In this document: one piece after another, positions 38,107-47,392 of the stretch
Layout of the letters: each line of letters begins with the position of its first letter
Numbering within the stretch: the stretch's first letter is position 1
Origin: Streptomyces sp. ICBB 8177
GTDB lineage: Bacteria; Actinomycetota; Actinomycetes; Streptomycetales; Streptomycetaceae
Direction of reading: 5' to 3'
DNA: 53,355 nt
NCBI RefSeq assembly: GCF_003144095.1
Contig: NZ_NSKH01000001.1
Span: 1-53,355 of the forward strand
Translations under genes and position numbers: made by a program
Notes under the pieces: generated by a model
Databases searched by the model: none
What the model saw: the letters and a program-made list of their open reading frames with translations, nothing else
Told to the model about the DNA's origin: nothing

Positions 38107-39498
38107 GGGAGTGTCAACTTAACGGCTGATCTTGTTTGTTGAGGTGGTCAGCGGTTGCTTGGGGTCAGTCGGCCGTCGAAGGCGATCTGGAAGGCGTTCA
38201 GCGGCGCCTTCCAGCGCATGGTCCACCTGCGTCGTCCCTTGCCGGTTGGATCAAGGCTCATCAGCGCGAGATAGACACATTTGAGGGCGGCGGCTTCGGT
38301 CGGGAAGTGCCCGCGAGCTCGCACGGCCTTGCGGATGCGGGCGTTGACCGACTCGATCGCGTTCGTCGAGCAGATGACTTTACGGATTTCCACGTCGTAG
38401 GCGAGGAAGGGGACGAACTCCGCCCAGGCGTCTGACCACAGCTTCACGATCGCCGGGTACTTCTTCCCCCAGACCTCGGTGAACTCCAGGAACCGTTCCT
38501 CGGCCGCCTCGGCCGTAGGCGCGGTGTAGACGGGCCGGAGGGCCTTGGCGAGTTTGTCCCAGTCCTGGCGGGCCGCGTAACGGAACGAGTTGCGCAGGAG
38601 ATGCACCACACAGGTTTGGACAATCGTGGGAGGCCAGACGGTCTCCACCGCGTCGGGCAGGCCCTTCAGCCCGTCGCAGACCAGCATCAGCACGTCTTCG
38701 AGGCCGCGGTTCTTCAGCTCGGTGAACACCTGCAGCCAGTACTTCGCGCCCTCGCCGCCGTCGCCGGCCCAGATGCCGAGGATGTCCCGCTCACCCTCCA
38801 CGGTGACCGCCATGACCAGGTAGATCGGCCGGTTGGCGACCTGCTGGTCGCGGATCTTCACGTTGATCGCGTCAACGAACAGGACCGGGTAGACGCGGTC
38901 CAGCGGGCGGCTCTGCCAGGCGGCCATGCCCTCCATGACCTGGTCGGTGATGGTAGAGATGGTCTGCTTGGACACCTCGGCCCCATAGACCTCGGCCAGG
39001 TGGGCGGCGATCTCGCCGTGGGTGAGGCCCTTCGCGGACAGCGACAGCACCATCTCGTCGACTCCGGTCAGCCGCCGCTGCCGCTTCTTGACGATCTGCG
39101 GCTCGAACGTGCCCGAGGTGTCACGCGGGACCTTGACCTCGACCGGCCCGACGTCGGTCAGCACGGTCTTGGCCCGGCTTCCGTTGCGGGAGTTGCCGCT
39201 GCCCCGGCCGGCGACATCGTGCTTCTCATAGCCGAGGTGATCGGTGATCTCACCTTCCAGGGCAGACTCCAAGACCCGCTTGGTCAGCTGCTGCAGCAGC
39301 CCACCCTGCCCGGTCAGCTGCAGTCCCTCCGACCGGGCACGCTCCACCAGCATCGCGACGAGCTGCTCGTCGGACACAGGCACAGGCTGCCCGGACTCAG
39401 CACTCTCGGCAGACTCCACGGTCTCCAACTCCACGGCGGTATCAGTCACTTGACGTCTCTCCCATGATCGTCGGATCCGCCGTTAGATTTACACTCCC
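38107..39498. mobile_element. IS256-family insertion sequence
   Basis: The ends are GGGAGTGTCAACTTAACGGC (from 38107) and, reversed, GGGAGTGTAAATCTAACGGC (ending at 39498), an imperfect inverted repeat. The element is 1392 bp with an intact transposase gene. The flanking 8-mers (CCAGGGCA before, GCACAGGG after) do not match, so the usual 8-9 bp target duplication is missing, which suggests a later deletion next to one end. Bases 39499-39643 on the far side hold nothing recognisable. Confidence 0.85.
38148..39449 (-). CDS. IS256-family transposase
   Basis: 433 residues, full length for the mutator-like IS256 group. The DDE core shows D in YPVLFVDAINVKIRDQQVAN, D in DVLMLVCDGLKGLPDAVETV and E in ICSTNAIESVNARIRKAVRA. 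The HTH region contains GLTHGEIAAHLAEVYGAEVS. It appears functional. Insertion beside the DNase fragment explains the loss of that gene's 5' part. Confidence 0.95.
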   Translation of the reverse strand: MTDTAVELETVESAESAESGQPVPVSDEQLVAMLVERARSEGLQLTGQGGLLQQLTKRVLESALEGEITDHLGYEKHDVAGRGSGNSRNGSRAKTVLTDVGPVEVKVPRDTSGTFEPQIVKKRQRRLTGVDEMVLSLSAKGLTHGEIAAHLAEVYGAEVSKQTISTITDQVMEGMAAWQSRPLDRVYPVLFVDAINVKIRDQQVANRPIYLVMAVTVEGERDILGIWAGDGGEGAKYWLQVFTELKNRGLEDVLMLVCDGLKGLPDAVETVWPPTIVQTCVVHLLRNSFRYAARQDWDKLAKALRPVYTAPTAEAAEERFLEFTEVWGKKYPAIVKLWSDAWAEFVPFLAYDVEIRKVICSTNAIESVNARIRKAVRARGHFPTEAAALKCVYLALMSLDPTGKGRRRWTMRWKAPLNAFQIAFDGRLTPSNR

Positions 39499-39643
39499 GC
39501 ACAGGGACGTGGTGCGCCCGAGTTGGGACCGCTCCGCAACGGTGCCGCTGGTGGAGGGCCGCCGCAGGGCTGGATGCTCTGTCCTGGATATTGATGGAAG
39601 CCAGCCGCAGTGGTGTCGGGGGAGAGGCACTGAGTGGGGGTCC

Positions 39644-41146
39644 CTACCGGAAGGCGTGTGCGAATGTGTTCCAGGAGGCCTCGAGGATCTGGTTACGCAG
39701 TGGGCTGCGCTGGCCGGTGATGGTCTTGAGCGCCCAACCTTCGACGGTGGGGTCGCGGACGGCCTTCAGGACGATGTCGCTCATCGAGGGATTCTCCGCG
39801 ATGACCAGGAGTTCCAGTTCGTCGGCTGAGCAGATGAGCGTAGGCGTGGACGTGACGGGCAGTTCCTGCCGTACGGGATAGCCCTGGGCCAGGTGGAAGG
39901 GCTCGAGCGTGACGACCAGTCCGATGATGGGCCGGTCGCTGGGGATAGCGGTGAACTCCTCGCGTCGCTCGCGGATGAAACCAGCTGTCAGATCGATCTG
40001 CTTGAACGCGTCGCTGATCTTTCCCTGGGCGGTTGAGACCCCTTCGGCCCATCCGAGCCGGTAGTCCTGGGTGGGCATCGCGGACTTCACCTCCACGATG
40101 AGCACAGCGTCGTCGTGCACGACGATCCAGTCCGCGCTCTTGCCTCTCTGTCTGCCGCGTATGCGGTAGTCGATTTCGGGCAGGACGTCGGCGGCGGGCA
40201 GCAGTGCCAGCTGACTGCCGACGTACTGCTGGAACAAGTGGCCCAGGTCCCGGGTGAAGGCGGTGCGCCAGCGAGCCAGGCCCGCGAAGTAGATGCCCGC
40301 CGGACCGGCCTTGCGCGGCAGGAGTGCCGGGACCGGGCACAGGTAACCCGGGCCCATCCCACGCACGAGCGGGTGGCTGGTGAGCGGGTTGTAGGCGTAC
40401 CTGCGGTGGTCGGGCGTCCAGTTCGGGGAGCTCTTGGAGCGGGCCAGGACCGTGGCATGGTCCCTGCGTAGTTGGTCACGGTCAGCGGCGAAGTGCCCAT
40501 CGACGAGGGTGAGCAGCTCCTCGCGGGGAGCAGCTTGCTCGAACTGTTCGGCTTCCGGGCCGCTGTAGAGCCGGTCGGGTATGAAACGGCCGCTGAACTG
40601 TGATGCCGCAACGTAGAGAAGCAGAGCGGTCCGGCTGTAGGCGGCCAGGTCAGTCCCGAACAACTCCCGGTCCCAACCGGGTCTGATGCACTCGGGCGTG
40701 TAGTCCCGCGGGAAGCCTGCGTCGAAGATCGCCTTGGTACGGGCGAATTGTGGATACGCCTCATCCTGGTACGGAAACTGCAGGTTGGAGGTGAGAAGCA
40801 GGATTTCGCGGGCGGTCGCGCTGCCGGTGGCATGGCTGTGTGCGCCGACGGAGGCGTTGTAGAGACTCACGAGTTCCCGGAGCTGGCGTGGTGTTGCATG
40901 GTGACGGCGCGGGGCATCGCGGGCGGTCAGCGACACCGACGCGATGTCGGCGAGTGCCCAGGGATAGTAGGTGATGCCCTCATCCGGGCGGTGCATCCAG
41001 CCGCGTCCGATTTCCGGTATGCCGAACTGTGCCGAGACCGACGCAATATGCGGGATGAGACTCTCCGGCGCGTAGCGCCGTACGCTCTTGACGTACCGCC
41101 GTTCCGGTATGACCTCGAATTCGGCATTATCCATGCCCTGGATCAT
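39644..41146 (-). CDS. PD-(D/E)xK nuclease-like protein (500 aa)
   Basis: About 500 residues from ATG 41146 (MIQGMDNAEFEVI; ATG 41134 is an alternative). The C-terminal half has SADWIVVHDDAVLIVEVKSA with D339, E352 and K354, the core of a restriction-like nuclease. It is preceded by LPEIDYRIRGRQRGK and followed by helices that could hold DNA. The N-terminal half (PHIASVSAQFGIPEIGRGWM, HRPDEGITYYPWALADIASV) has no match I know. A 227-base gap separates it from the upstream 761 aa gene, so it may have its own promoter. It may be a part of the helicase cluster or an independent defence protein. Confidence 0.7.
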   Translation of the reverse strand: MIQGMDNAEFEVIPERRYVKSVRRYAPESLIPHIASVSAQFGIPEIGRGWMHRPDEGITYYPWALADIASVSLTARDAPRRHHATPRQLRELVSLYNASVGAHSHATGSATAREILLLTSNLQFPYQDEAYPQFARTKAIFDAGFPRDYTPECIRPGWDRELFGTDLAAYSRTALLLYVAASQFSGRFIPDRLYSGPEAEQFEQAAPREELLTLVDGHFAADRDQLRRDHATVLARSKSSPNWTPDHRRYAYNPLTSHPLVRGMGPGYLCPVPALLPRKAGPAGIYFAGLARWRTAFTRDLGHLFQQYVGSQLALLPAADVLPEIDYRIRGRQRGKSADWIVVHDDAVLIVEVKSAMPTQDYRLGWAEGVSTAQGKISDAFKQIDLTAGFIRERREEFTAIPSDRPIIGLVVTLEPFHLAQGYPVRQELPVTSTPTLICSADELELLVIAENPSMSDIVLKAVRDPTVEGWALKTITGQRSPLRNQILEASWNTFAHAFR

Positions 41147-41373
41147 GACACTTCCCTTCAGCCTCGCGCCCGCGAGCCCATGCCCTGGAGTGTCCACTTC
41201 TGCGACGACACCGCAGCCGGTGCGCGAGCGCTTTTCCGCCTGCTGCCGAGGTAGGCGGGAGAAAAAGTGCACCAGGGAGCGGAGGAAGGGGCACGGACGC
41301 CAGCCTACGACGCTGCCAGCCTTCCCGGGCGTCTGCGAGAGCATGGCCCGGACGGGGCCGCCGCCTCTCTGGC

Positions 41374-43659
41374 TCAGTTGCGTCCGAGCAGGCGGTCGAG
41401 GAGTCCGCGTCGACGTTCGGGCTGCACCGGAGGTGCTGGTGGTGAGGGTGGCTGCTGCGGGGTCGGTGTCGAGGTGTTTGCGGGGGTCGGGGGGAGTGGA
41501 GGGGGTGTGGGCTGTGTGGCGGGTTCTTGTTCTGCCTCGGTGGTACGGGTGAGGGGGAGGTCGAGACGGGCCTGCTGGGTGGCGGCGGTATAGGCCGGGT
41601 AGGTCAGGCCTTCCGGCCAGGTGTAGGACGGTGCGCGGAATTCCTTTTCGGTGGGGGTGCGGCCGAGGAGTTCTTCGAGCTGGATGAGGCGGGGGGCTTG
41701 AGCCACGAGGCGGGTCATGGCCCAGCTTCGCTGGAAGCCGGGCACGTCGCCGCCGGTGTTGGTGACGTAGCGGCCGCCCAGGGCATGGAACACGTGGCGG
41801 CACAGGGCGGTGCGGTCGTAGGGCAGCAGGTGGATGCGTTCTTGCTGCACGGGGGTCTTCTCGCCGATGGCCGCGCACAGGGCGGCCAGGTCGCCGCCGA
41901 ACCACCGGTTCGCGACGGGCGCGGCGATCCGAGCGAACTGCTTGACGGTCAGGGGTTTCCCGCGGCCGTTGGCGGCCCGGTTGAGCTCGCGGGAGACCTC
42001 CTGCAGCTGTCCTTCCCATGAGCCGAGTGCGGTCTCGAGGTGTTGGCGGGCCCAGGCCCGGCGGTGGCGAGTGATGATGTCGCGTAGGAGGGGGAAGCCG
42101 TCGCGGCGCTGGCCGACGGTTGTGGTGGCGGTGATGGTGTAGCCGTCGGGGTGGTCCATCTTGATGGGGCGCTGGATGTCCTGGGGCGGTCCAAGGCGCT
42201 GTTCTGCGTCGGCGAGTTCGGTGAACAGGCTTAGATCGACCGGGGTGCCGGTGGCCTTCAGGGCGTTGGTGCGGCGGGCGTGGTAGTCAGCCAGGCCGTG
42301 TAGGTCGCTGCGGGCGTAGGGGCCTTCGCAGATGTACCACGTGCTCAGGGCGATTTCGTGCCAGAACGTGAGTGCGGGCCCGAACGCTTCGGCCATGCTG
42401 GCCTGGGGCAGCAGCGCGGAGACCAGGCGGTCGGGGTAGCGCGGATGGCATTCCGAGCCCCACAGCTTCTCGGTTTCGGCGAGGAGCTGCGGCGGCAGGA
42501 CGCGCTCGTAGACGGGGGTGGGGAAGGCTTCGTCCTCGTCCGGCGGGATCCAGGGGTTGCCGACCAGCTCGAACAGGGGCGGCTGGGCGGCGTGGAGGGC
42601 GTCGAAGGTCTCCCAGTAGTGGCGCAGCACGGTGACGCGCTGCTCGATGGGGGAGCGGATCTCGTCGCTGCCCAGGTAGCTGGCGACCATCGAGGCGACC
42701 TGCTCGACGGGCAGCTTCTGCTGTGCGGCGATCTGCTCGACTTTCGCGGAGGCGCGCACATACAGGCGGGCAGTGGGCAGGGCCGTGACGATCTGTTCGT
42801 CGTCGGCCGGCTGCTCGCCCAGGTAGTCGAGGAACGCTAGCCAGTCGCCGTCGAAGAACGCGGCGAGGGTGGGCTGCAGCGCCTTGGTGAGGACAGCGCG
42901 GGCGGTAGGGCGGCCAGTCTTCGCCTTGAGGTAGTAGCGCTGCAGCAGCACCGCCAGCTGGGTGGCGCGCCAGCGGGCGGTGATGGTGTCGATCGCCGGC
43001 GTGAGCGCGTGGACCAGGGCTTGGCGGGCGGTGATCTGCTGGTCCGTGGTCAGGCGGGACCAGCCGCCTCCCGGGCGCAGCCGGGCGAGCGCTGTTTCCA
43101 CGGGCGCGGTGAGCAGGCCCAGGGCGCGGTAGCGGGCCTCGGCGTCGGCCCAGGCGGCACCGGCTGCGGTGGGCTCGAGGGCGCCGGCCTGCGGTCCGCG
43201 CAGGGCCAGCGGGGCGAGCAGGTCGGTGGCGTAGGGGATGAGCAGCGCCCAGCAGGCGAACGCGTCCGAGTTGCCGGCAAGTGGGGAGCGCGCGGAGACC
43301 ATGGCGGCGATGTTCGCGGCCCACCGCGGGTTGTTGCCCGTGTAGTAGGCGGGCAGATTGACCGGGCCGGCTTTGACCACGGTGCTCTCGGGTAGCCACC
43401 AGGCACCCTTGGCCTGCTGCCTTGCGAGGTCGAACCAGCCGTTCATGGCTGTGCGCGTCGACGGCGGCAGGCGCAGGGACAGGTGTCCGTCGGCGGACAG
43501 CTCCACCGGCGCCGTACCGGTGAAGCTGGTCGTCATGACGGTCGCGGCCAGCTCCTCGAACGGAGCGAAGCGCCCTGCCTGTCCGTCGGCACGTTCGGCC
43601 GCGAGGAAGGCGTCGGGGCCGGTGGCGGCCGCGAGGGTGCGGCCGAGGCTGTCAGTCAT
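41374..43659 (-). CDS. unknown 761 aa protein of helicase-nuclease cluster
   Basis: From ATG 43659 (MTDSLGRTLAAATGPDAFLA). The start overlaps the end of the helicase gene by 8 bases, so the two are coupled. The sequence is mainly helical, with Trp/Tyr-rich islands (AYYTGNNPRWAANIAAMVSA, FELVGNPWIPPDEDEAFPTP, ALSTWYICEGPYARSDLHGL) and ends in a Pro/Thr-rich linker and a basic tail (RRRGLLDRLLGRN). No catalytic motif is apparent. I do not recognise the family. By context it could bind the helicase product or act as sensor or adaptor. Confidence 0.75.
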   Translation of the reverse strand: MTDSLGRTLAAATGPDAFLAAERADGQAGRFAPFEELAATVMTTSFTGTAPVELSADGHLSLRLPPSTRTAMNGWFDLARQQAKGAWWLPESTVVKAGPVNLPAYYTGNNPRWAANIAAMVSARSPLAGNSDAFACWALLIPYATDLLAPLALRGPQAGALEPTAAGAAWADAEARYRALGLLTAPVETALARLRPGGGWSRLTTDQQITARQALVHALTPAIDTITARWRATQLAVLLQRYYLKAKTGRPTARAVLTKALQPTLAAFFDGDWLAFLDYLGEQPADDEQIVTALPTARLYVRASAKVEQIAAQQKLPVEQVASMVASYLGSDEIRSPIEQRVTVLRHYWETFDALHAAQPPLFELVGNPWIPPDEDEAFPTPVYERVLPPQLLAETEKLWGSECHPRYPDRLVSALLPQASMAEAFGPALTFWHEIALSTWYICEGPYARSDLHGLADYHARRTNALKATGTPVDLSLFTELADAEQRLGPPQDIQRPIKMDHPDGYTITATTTVGQRRDGFPLLRDIITRHRRAWARQHLETALGSWEGQLQEVSRELNRAANGRGKPLTVKQFARIAAPVANRWFGGDLAALCAAIGEKTPVQQERIHLLPYDRTALCRHVFHALGGRYVTNTGGDVPGFQRSWAMTRLVAQAPRLIQLEELLGRTPTEKEFRAPSYTWPEGLTYPAYTAATQQARLDLPLTRTTEAEQEPATQPTPPPLPPTPANTSTPTPQQPPSPPAPPVQPERRRGLLDRLLGRN

Positions 43660-45718
43660 GCAGCGCTCGTACGACGTCGGCGTATTGCTCGAACGACACA
43701 GGGCTGTGGGTGCCGGCCGCATACAGTGCGTAGCGCTGGGCGAGGGCTTCGCGTTCGCGTTCGGCGCGCCGGGTCTCGACGCGCTCGGAGTCGTGCACGA
43801 CGCGGCTGGTGATCTCGCCGCGTTCGAAGAGCACGAATGCGTCCATCCGGCCGGTTTCGTCGCCGCCCCGGCTGCCGGGAAGCGGGGCGGTGCCGATCGG
43901 CTCGGGCGCGTCGTCGGCGACCGTGCCGGTGGCCGGGTCCATGTCGTTCTCGGCGTAGAGGGTGTCCAGGTGGTCGTCCAGGCCGAGCTCGGCGTGTAGG
44001 ACGATGTCGAGGAACTGCTGCTGGGGGCCCACCCGGCCCTGCAGCGAGGGGTGGGACAGGATGCGGATGCCGCGGCCGATGAACTGGTAGAACTCGCTGA
44101 AGCTGCCGTAGGGGCGCATGGGCACCACCAAGCAGATGGGAGGGAAGTCATAGCCCTGGCCCAGCATCTTCAGCTGCACGATGCCGTCGAGGTCTCCGGC
44201 GTCCGACTCGAACCGCTCGCGGACCTTGGCGATGGCCGCGTCGGTCATCGAGTGGTGCAGGACGTCGCAGGTGATGCCGTGTTCGTTGGCCAGGCGCGCG
44301 ATCTGCTCCGCGTGCTGGCGGCCCATGGCCGCGAACAGCACCCGGGGCTTGACCGGGAACAGCAGGTCGCGCTGTTGGTCGAGCAGGCGTTTCACGACGC
44401 GCATCACCTGGCGGATCGGCTCGGTCGACCTGGCCGTGATACGCGAGAGCTTACGCTCGTCTTTGAGGATGGCCAGCAGCTCGTCCCGGCCGTTGATCTC
44501 CTCCCGTCGGCCGTCCGGCCACACCAGCTCGTAGGTGGTGGCCGCGCTGTCGGGGGTGAACCGGTGCACGCGCAAGTTCTTGGCGTTGCCGTCCGCGATG
44601 GAGTCGATGAGGCGGTACCGGTAGACCACCTCCGCATCGATCGGCTTGCCGTCCAGGCGGGTGAAGCAGGCACTCATCAGCACGACGCGCGCCGAGGCGA
44701 AATGCGCGAACAATCGCTGGTAGGACTCGGCCGCCGCGATGTGCGCCTCGTCCACGACGATGAAGTCCACATCGTCCGGGGCCAGCTTGGCCAGCAGATC
44801 GTCGGGGTCCTGCCCACTGCCCAGGGAGTGGAAGTTCGTGACGATGACGTCGGCGGCCAGCAGCTTCTGTCGATCTACCTTGCGAACACCCCCGGCGTCC
44901 CGGTCCACCGTGAGCACCGAGGGCGGCTGGCACCCTGGGATCAGCGGCCCGCCGTGCAGCCCGTAGAGGGCGTTACCGACAGCCCAGTGGTCCAAAGCTG
45001 TGTCGAACGTCCCGCGGATTACGTTGCCCGGTGTGACGACCAGCGCGCGCCTGCGGGTCACGGCGAGCAGAGCGGCCACCCCCAGCGCGGTCTTGCCGGC
45101 GCCGACGCTCATCACACACGCGGCCTTGGTGCCGCCGACTGCGTAGAAGTCCTTCAGCGCGGCCAGCGCCTGCTTCTGGCACTCGCGCAACGTCCGCACA
45201 TCGACGGCCTCTCGCGCAAGCGTGAAGTAGTCGCGGTCGCCGGCCACGGTGCTGATGCGCGGCGAGGGGCCGAAGGCGGCCCGGGGATCGGGGTCCATAG
45301 CGGGTGTCTCCACGAGCGGATGGGCGATGACAAGCAGGGCCAAGGCGGGGTCACGGGCCATGACCGCCTGCAGTTGGGCGACGCAGCGGGCCGTGTTCGT
45401 GCGGATGGAGTCGTAGGAGAACCGGACCACCGCGTGCCCAGCAGCAGTGAGGTCGTTCTGCCGCAGCCGGTCGCGGGTGAACGCCTCCCGGCCGCTATGG
45501 GCCGCGAAGCCGTCGAGTTCGACCGCCACCTGCAGCCGGTCGCCCGCCACGAGATAGTCGAGCCGGTAGCAGTGCCCGCCCACATCCAGCGGCGCCTGTG
45601 CCCGCACTCGGTCGACGATGGCCGGATGAGCCGCAGGGGTCAGCACCCATCGCACGAACGCGTACTCCAGGAACGACTCGCTGGGCAGGACCTGCGCCAG
45701 ACCGGGATGCCCCGTCAT
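43652..45718 (-). CDS. DUF559 (Vsr-like) nuclease-SF2 helicase fusion
   Basis: 688 residues. Residues 50-110 form a DUF559/Vsr-like PD-(D/E)xK domain: D54, E67-L-D69 in VAVELDGFAAHSG, RDRLRQNDL and VVRFSYDSI. A helicase follows with VGAGKT at 205-210 (K209), DEAH at 323-326, an SACFT motif III equivalent and QFIGRGIRIL as motif VI. The tail is charged. Such fusions are expected to load on and cut invading DNA. It overlaps the preceding gene (ATGA, 45715-45718) and the following one (8 bases), making a three-gene translational unit. Confidence 0.8.
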   Translation of the reverse strand: MTGHPGLAQVLPSESFLEYAFVRWVLTPAAHPAIVDRVRAQAPLDVGGHCYRLDYLVAGDRLQVAVELDGFAAHSGREAFTRDRLRQNDLTAAGHAVVRFSYDSIRTNTARCVAQLQAVMARDPALALLVIAHPLVETPAMDPDPRAAFGPSPRISTVAGDRDYFTLAREAVDVRTLRECQKQALAALKDFYAVGGTKAACVMSVGAGKTALGVAALLAVTRRRALVVTPGNVIRGTFDTALDHWAVGNALYGLHGGPLIPGCQPPSVLTVDRDAGGVRKVDRQKLLAADVIVTNFHSLGSGQDPDDLLAKLAPDDVDFIVVDEAHIAAAESYQRLFAHFASARVVLMSACFTRLDGKPIDAEVVYRYRLIDSIADGNAKNLRVHRFTPDSAATTYELVWPDGRREEINGRDELLAILKDERKLSRITARSTEPIRQVMRVVKRLLDQQRDLLFPVKPRVLFAAMGRQHAEQIARLANEHGITCDVLHHSMTDAAIAKVRERFESDAGDLDGIVQLKMLGQGYDFPPICLVVPMRPYGSFSEFYQFIGRGIRILSHPSLQGRVGPQQQFLDIVLHAELGLDDHLDTLYAENDMDPATGTVADDAPEPIGTAPLPGSRGGDETGRMDAFVLFERGEITSRVVHDSERVETRRAEREREALAQRYALYAAGTHSPVSFEQYADVVRALHD

Positions 45719-46242
45719 ACGGCCGCGTCCTCAGCGGCCACACGCGCTGCCCGCTCCCGCGCTTTGCGGACGCGGGGCCTGTCACCGGCCCCGACGTGTT
45801 CGGCGGCTTCCGCCACCCACAGGGCATCTGCCAGCAGCCCCTCCGTGAGGTACATCTCCAGCAGCCAGTCCACGGCCCCGATGTACACGAACTGGCCCTC
45901 GGCGAACGAGACCGCGTCCGGAACGGCCAGGGCCAGCTGCAGATCCAGGCGGCACAGCCGCTCGATCTCGCCAAAAAGTTCCGGACTTGTCTGGCGTCGC
46001 CTACGCAGCTCCGCGACCGTGCTCTGCAGCGCGTAGTGGTAGTCCGACGCCTGGCCCGGGAGCTCGAGCACCTCCGCGAGGTTCACAAGCACCTCAGCGG
46101 TCGAGACGTCTTCGGTGCGCTGCAGGGCATGCTGCTGAGCCGGCGACTGGGTGGTGTTTCCCCACCACAGCGACGGCTCACGCCCCTGGAACCGCTCGAT
46201 CCTTGGGCGTTGCCCCCAACCGGCGGCCCGTAGCCGGTCCAT
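45715..46242 (-). CDS. small helical protein, first gene of helicase-nuclease cluster
   Basis: About 175 residues from ATG 46242 (MDRLRAAGWGQRPRIERFQG). The frame is open further upstream to 46512, so the start is uncertain. It is helical with many Leu and Glu (VLVNLAEVLELPGQASDYHY, AELRRRRQTSPELFGEIERL, WLLEMYLTEGLLADALWVAE). No known domain. It overlaps the helicase-fusion ATG. It might be a regulatory or structural subunit. Confidence 0.65.
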   Translation of the reverse strand: MDRLRAAGWGQRPRIERFQGREPSLWWGNTTQSPAQQHALQRTEDVSTAEVLVNLAEVLELPGQASDYHYALQSTVAELRRRRQTSPELFGEIERLCRLDLQLALAVPDAVSFAEGQFVYIGAVDWLLEMYLTEGLLADALWVAEAAEHVGAGDRPRVRKARERAARVAAEDAAV

Positions 46243-46646
46243 ATTCAGACCGGTAGGAGGCTGATAGACCACTCCGCGTACCGCAGCTAACCGCGCATAC
46301 CACCCGGGTGCCGCCACAACCCCCCCGTTCCAGAGCCTGATTCCGCATCCTGGCAGGTATGTGAAGGTGATGTGATGGCCAATGGCGCTTCGTGACCCAA
46401 TAGTTGCCGTGGCCACAGAGTCATGGTCCGTCCAGGCAGCAGCGCCGCGGGCACTTCCGCCCCTGACCGACTTCGCCGCCATGGCATACCGCGACTTCGA
46501 GGCCAGCACCACCCCTGCCGCGGCGGCGGTGCCCGTCGCGGCAGGACGGGGGTGGCGCAGGACAGTGGCTTCTGTGTTGGCACGCCCACCTGGCCGCCCT
46601 GCTACAGACTGGTTTGCTCGCGATCTCGAATGAAGGATGGATTCGC
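46243..46646. other. divergent intergenic region (cluster/DUF6308)
   Basis: About 400 bases between the minus-strand cluster and the plus-strand DUF6308 gene. It would have to carry both promoters. The minus-strand frame is open through part of it, so the upstream gene may begin here. I see no clear operator. A GAAGGA ribosome-binding site at 46633 serves the GTG at 46647. Confidence 0.4.
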
Positions 46647-47330
46647 GTGATCTCTCTCAGTGGAGCGTCGTTGTCGCCGTTGGGGCAGCGGTTGAAAGAA
46701 CTGCTGGGTGCCGAGCGTGCCGTGGGTGATCTGCGGCGTTACTTCGGCATAGGCATGTCACCCGGTGAGGCGACGTTCACCGGCAGCCGGTTCGAGCATC
46801 TGGCCGGTGGGGGAGACCAGCCGGAGATCGCCGACCGGATCACGGCGGAGGACCTGGTCGCGGTGCAGACCTTGTCGGTGACCGTTCCGGCTTCTGTCGC
46901 GCTGGACATTCTGGAGGGCACCCTCGGCGCGCAGCTGTCTGGTCTGCTGCACGACATCCCCGCGGACGTCGACATGGTCGACGCCGAAGCGGACGTCTTG
47001 GCCGGGGGCTCGCCGGCGGACCGGGCCTGGCACCTCCTCTGCGCACAGCACGGAGTTGACTGGGTCATCGCTGGGAAGCTCTTGGCTCGTAAGCGTCCGC
47101 AGCTGTTGCCGGTCTACGACAAGGTGGTGCGCTGCGCTCTGGGCCGCCCGCGCCCCTCGTTCTGGCTTGCGCTGCATGCCGCGCTGCGCGCGGACGACCG
47201 TTCCCTGCACCGCCAGTTGCTCGCGCTGCGCCAGGTCGCGGGGGTGCCGGAGACGGTGAGTGCGCTGCGGGTATGCGACGTGGCGGTGTGGATGGGGCAC
47301 CGGTCGGAGGGTCACGCTTGTCCTCGCTGA
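46647..47330 (+). CDS. DUF6308 family protein
   Basis: About 227 residues from GTG 46647 (VISLSGASLSPLGQRLKELL) with GAAGGA upstream. The family markers ITAEDLVAVQTLSVTVPASV, DVDMVDAEADVLAGGSPADR, DWVIAGKLLARKRPQLLPVY and ALRVCDVAVWMGHR are all present. DUF6308 is a conserved actinobacterial family of unknown activity; the KLLARKRP...YD region looks like a nucleic-acid-binding part. It stands alone, divergent from the helicase-nuclease cluster, and may or may not belong with it. Confidence 0.75.
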   Translation: MISLSGASLSPLGQRLKELLGAERAVGDLRRYFGIGMSPGEATFTGSRFEHLAGGGDQPEIADRITAEDLVAVQTLSVTVPASVALDILEGTLGAQLSGLLHDIPADVDMVDAEADVLAGGSPADRAWHLLCAQHGVDWVIAGKLLARKRPQLLPVYDKVVRCALGRPRPSFWLALHAALRADDRSLHRQLLALRQVAGVPETVSALRVCDVAVWMGHRSEGHACPR

Positions 47331-47392
47331 CTTCGGCAGCGAAGGTCCCCTCCGGTGTTCTGGCGTATGAGGGTGACGGACTTTACCAACCG

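Noticed and set aside
44051-46036. 661 aa plus-strand frame opposite the DUF559-helicase gene
   Set aside because: Antisense shadow; the minus strand has full helicase and nuclease motifs.
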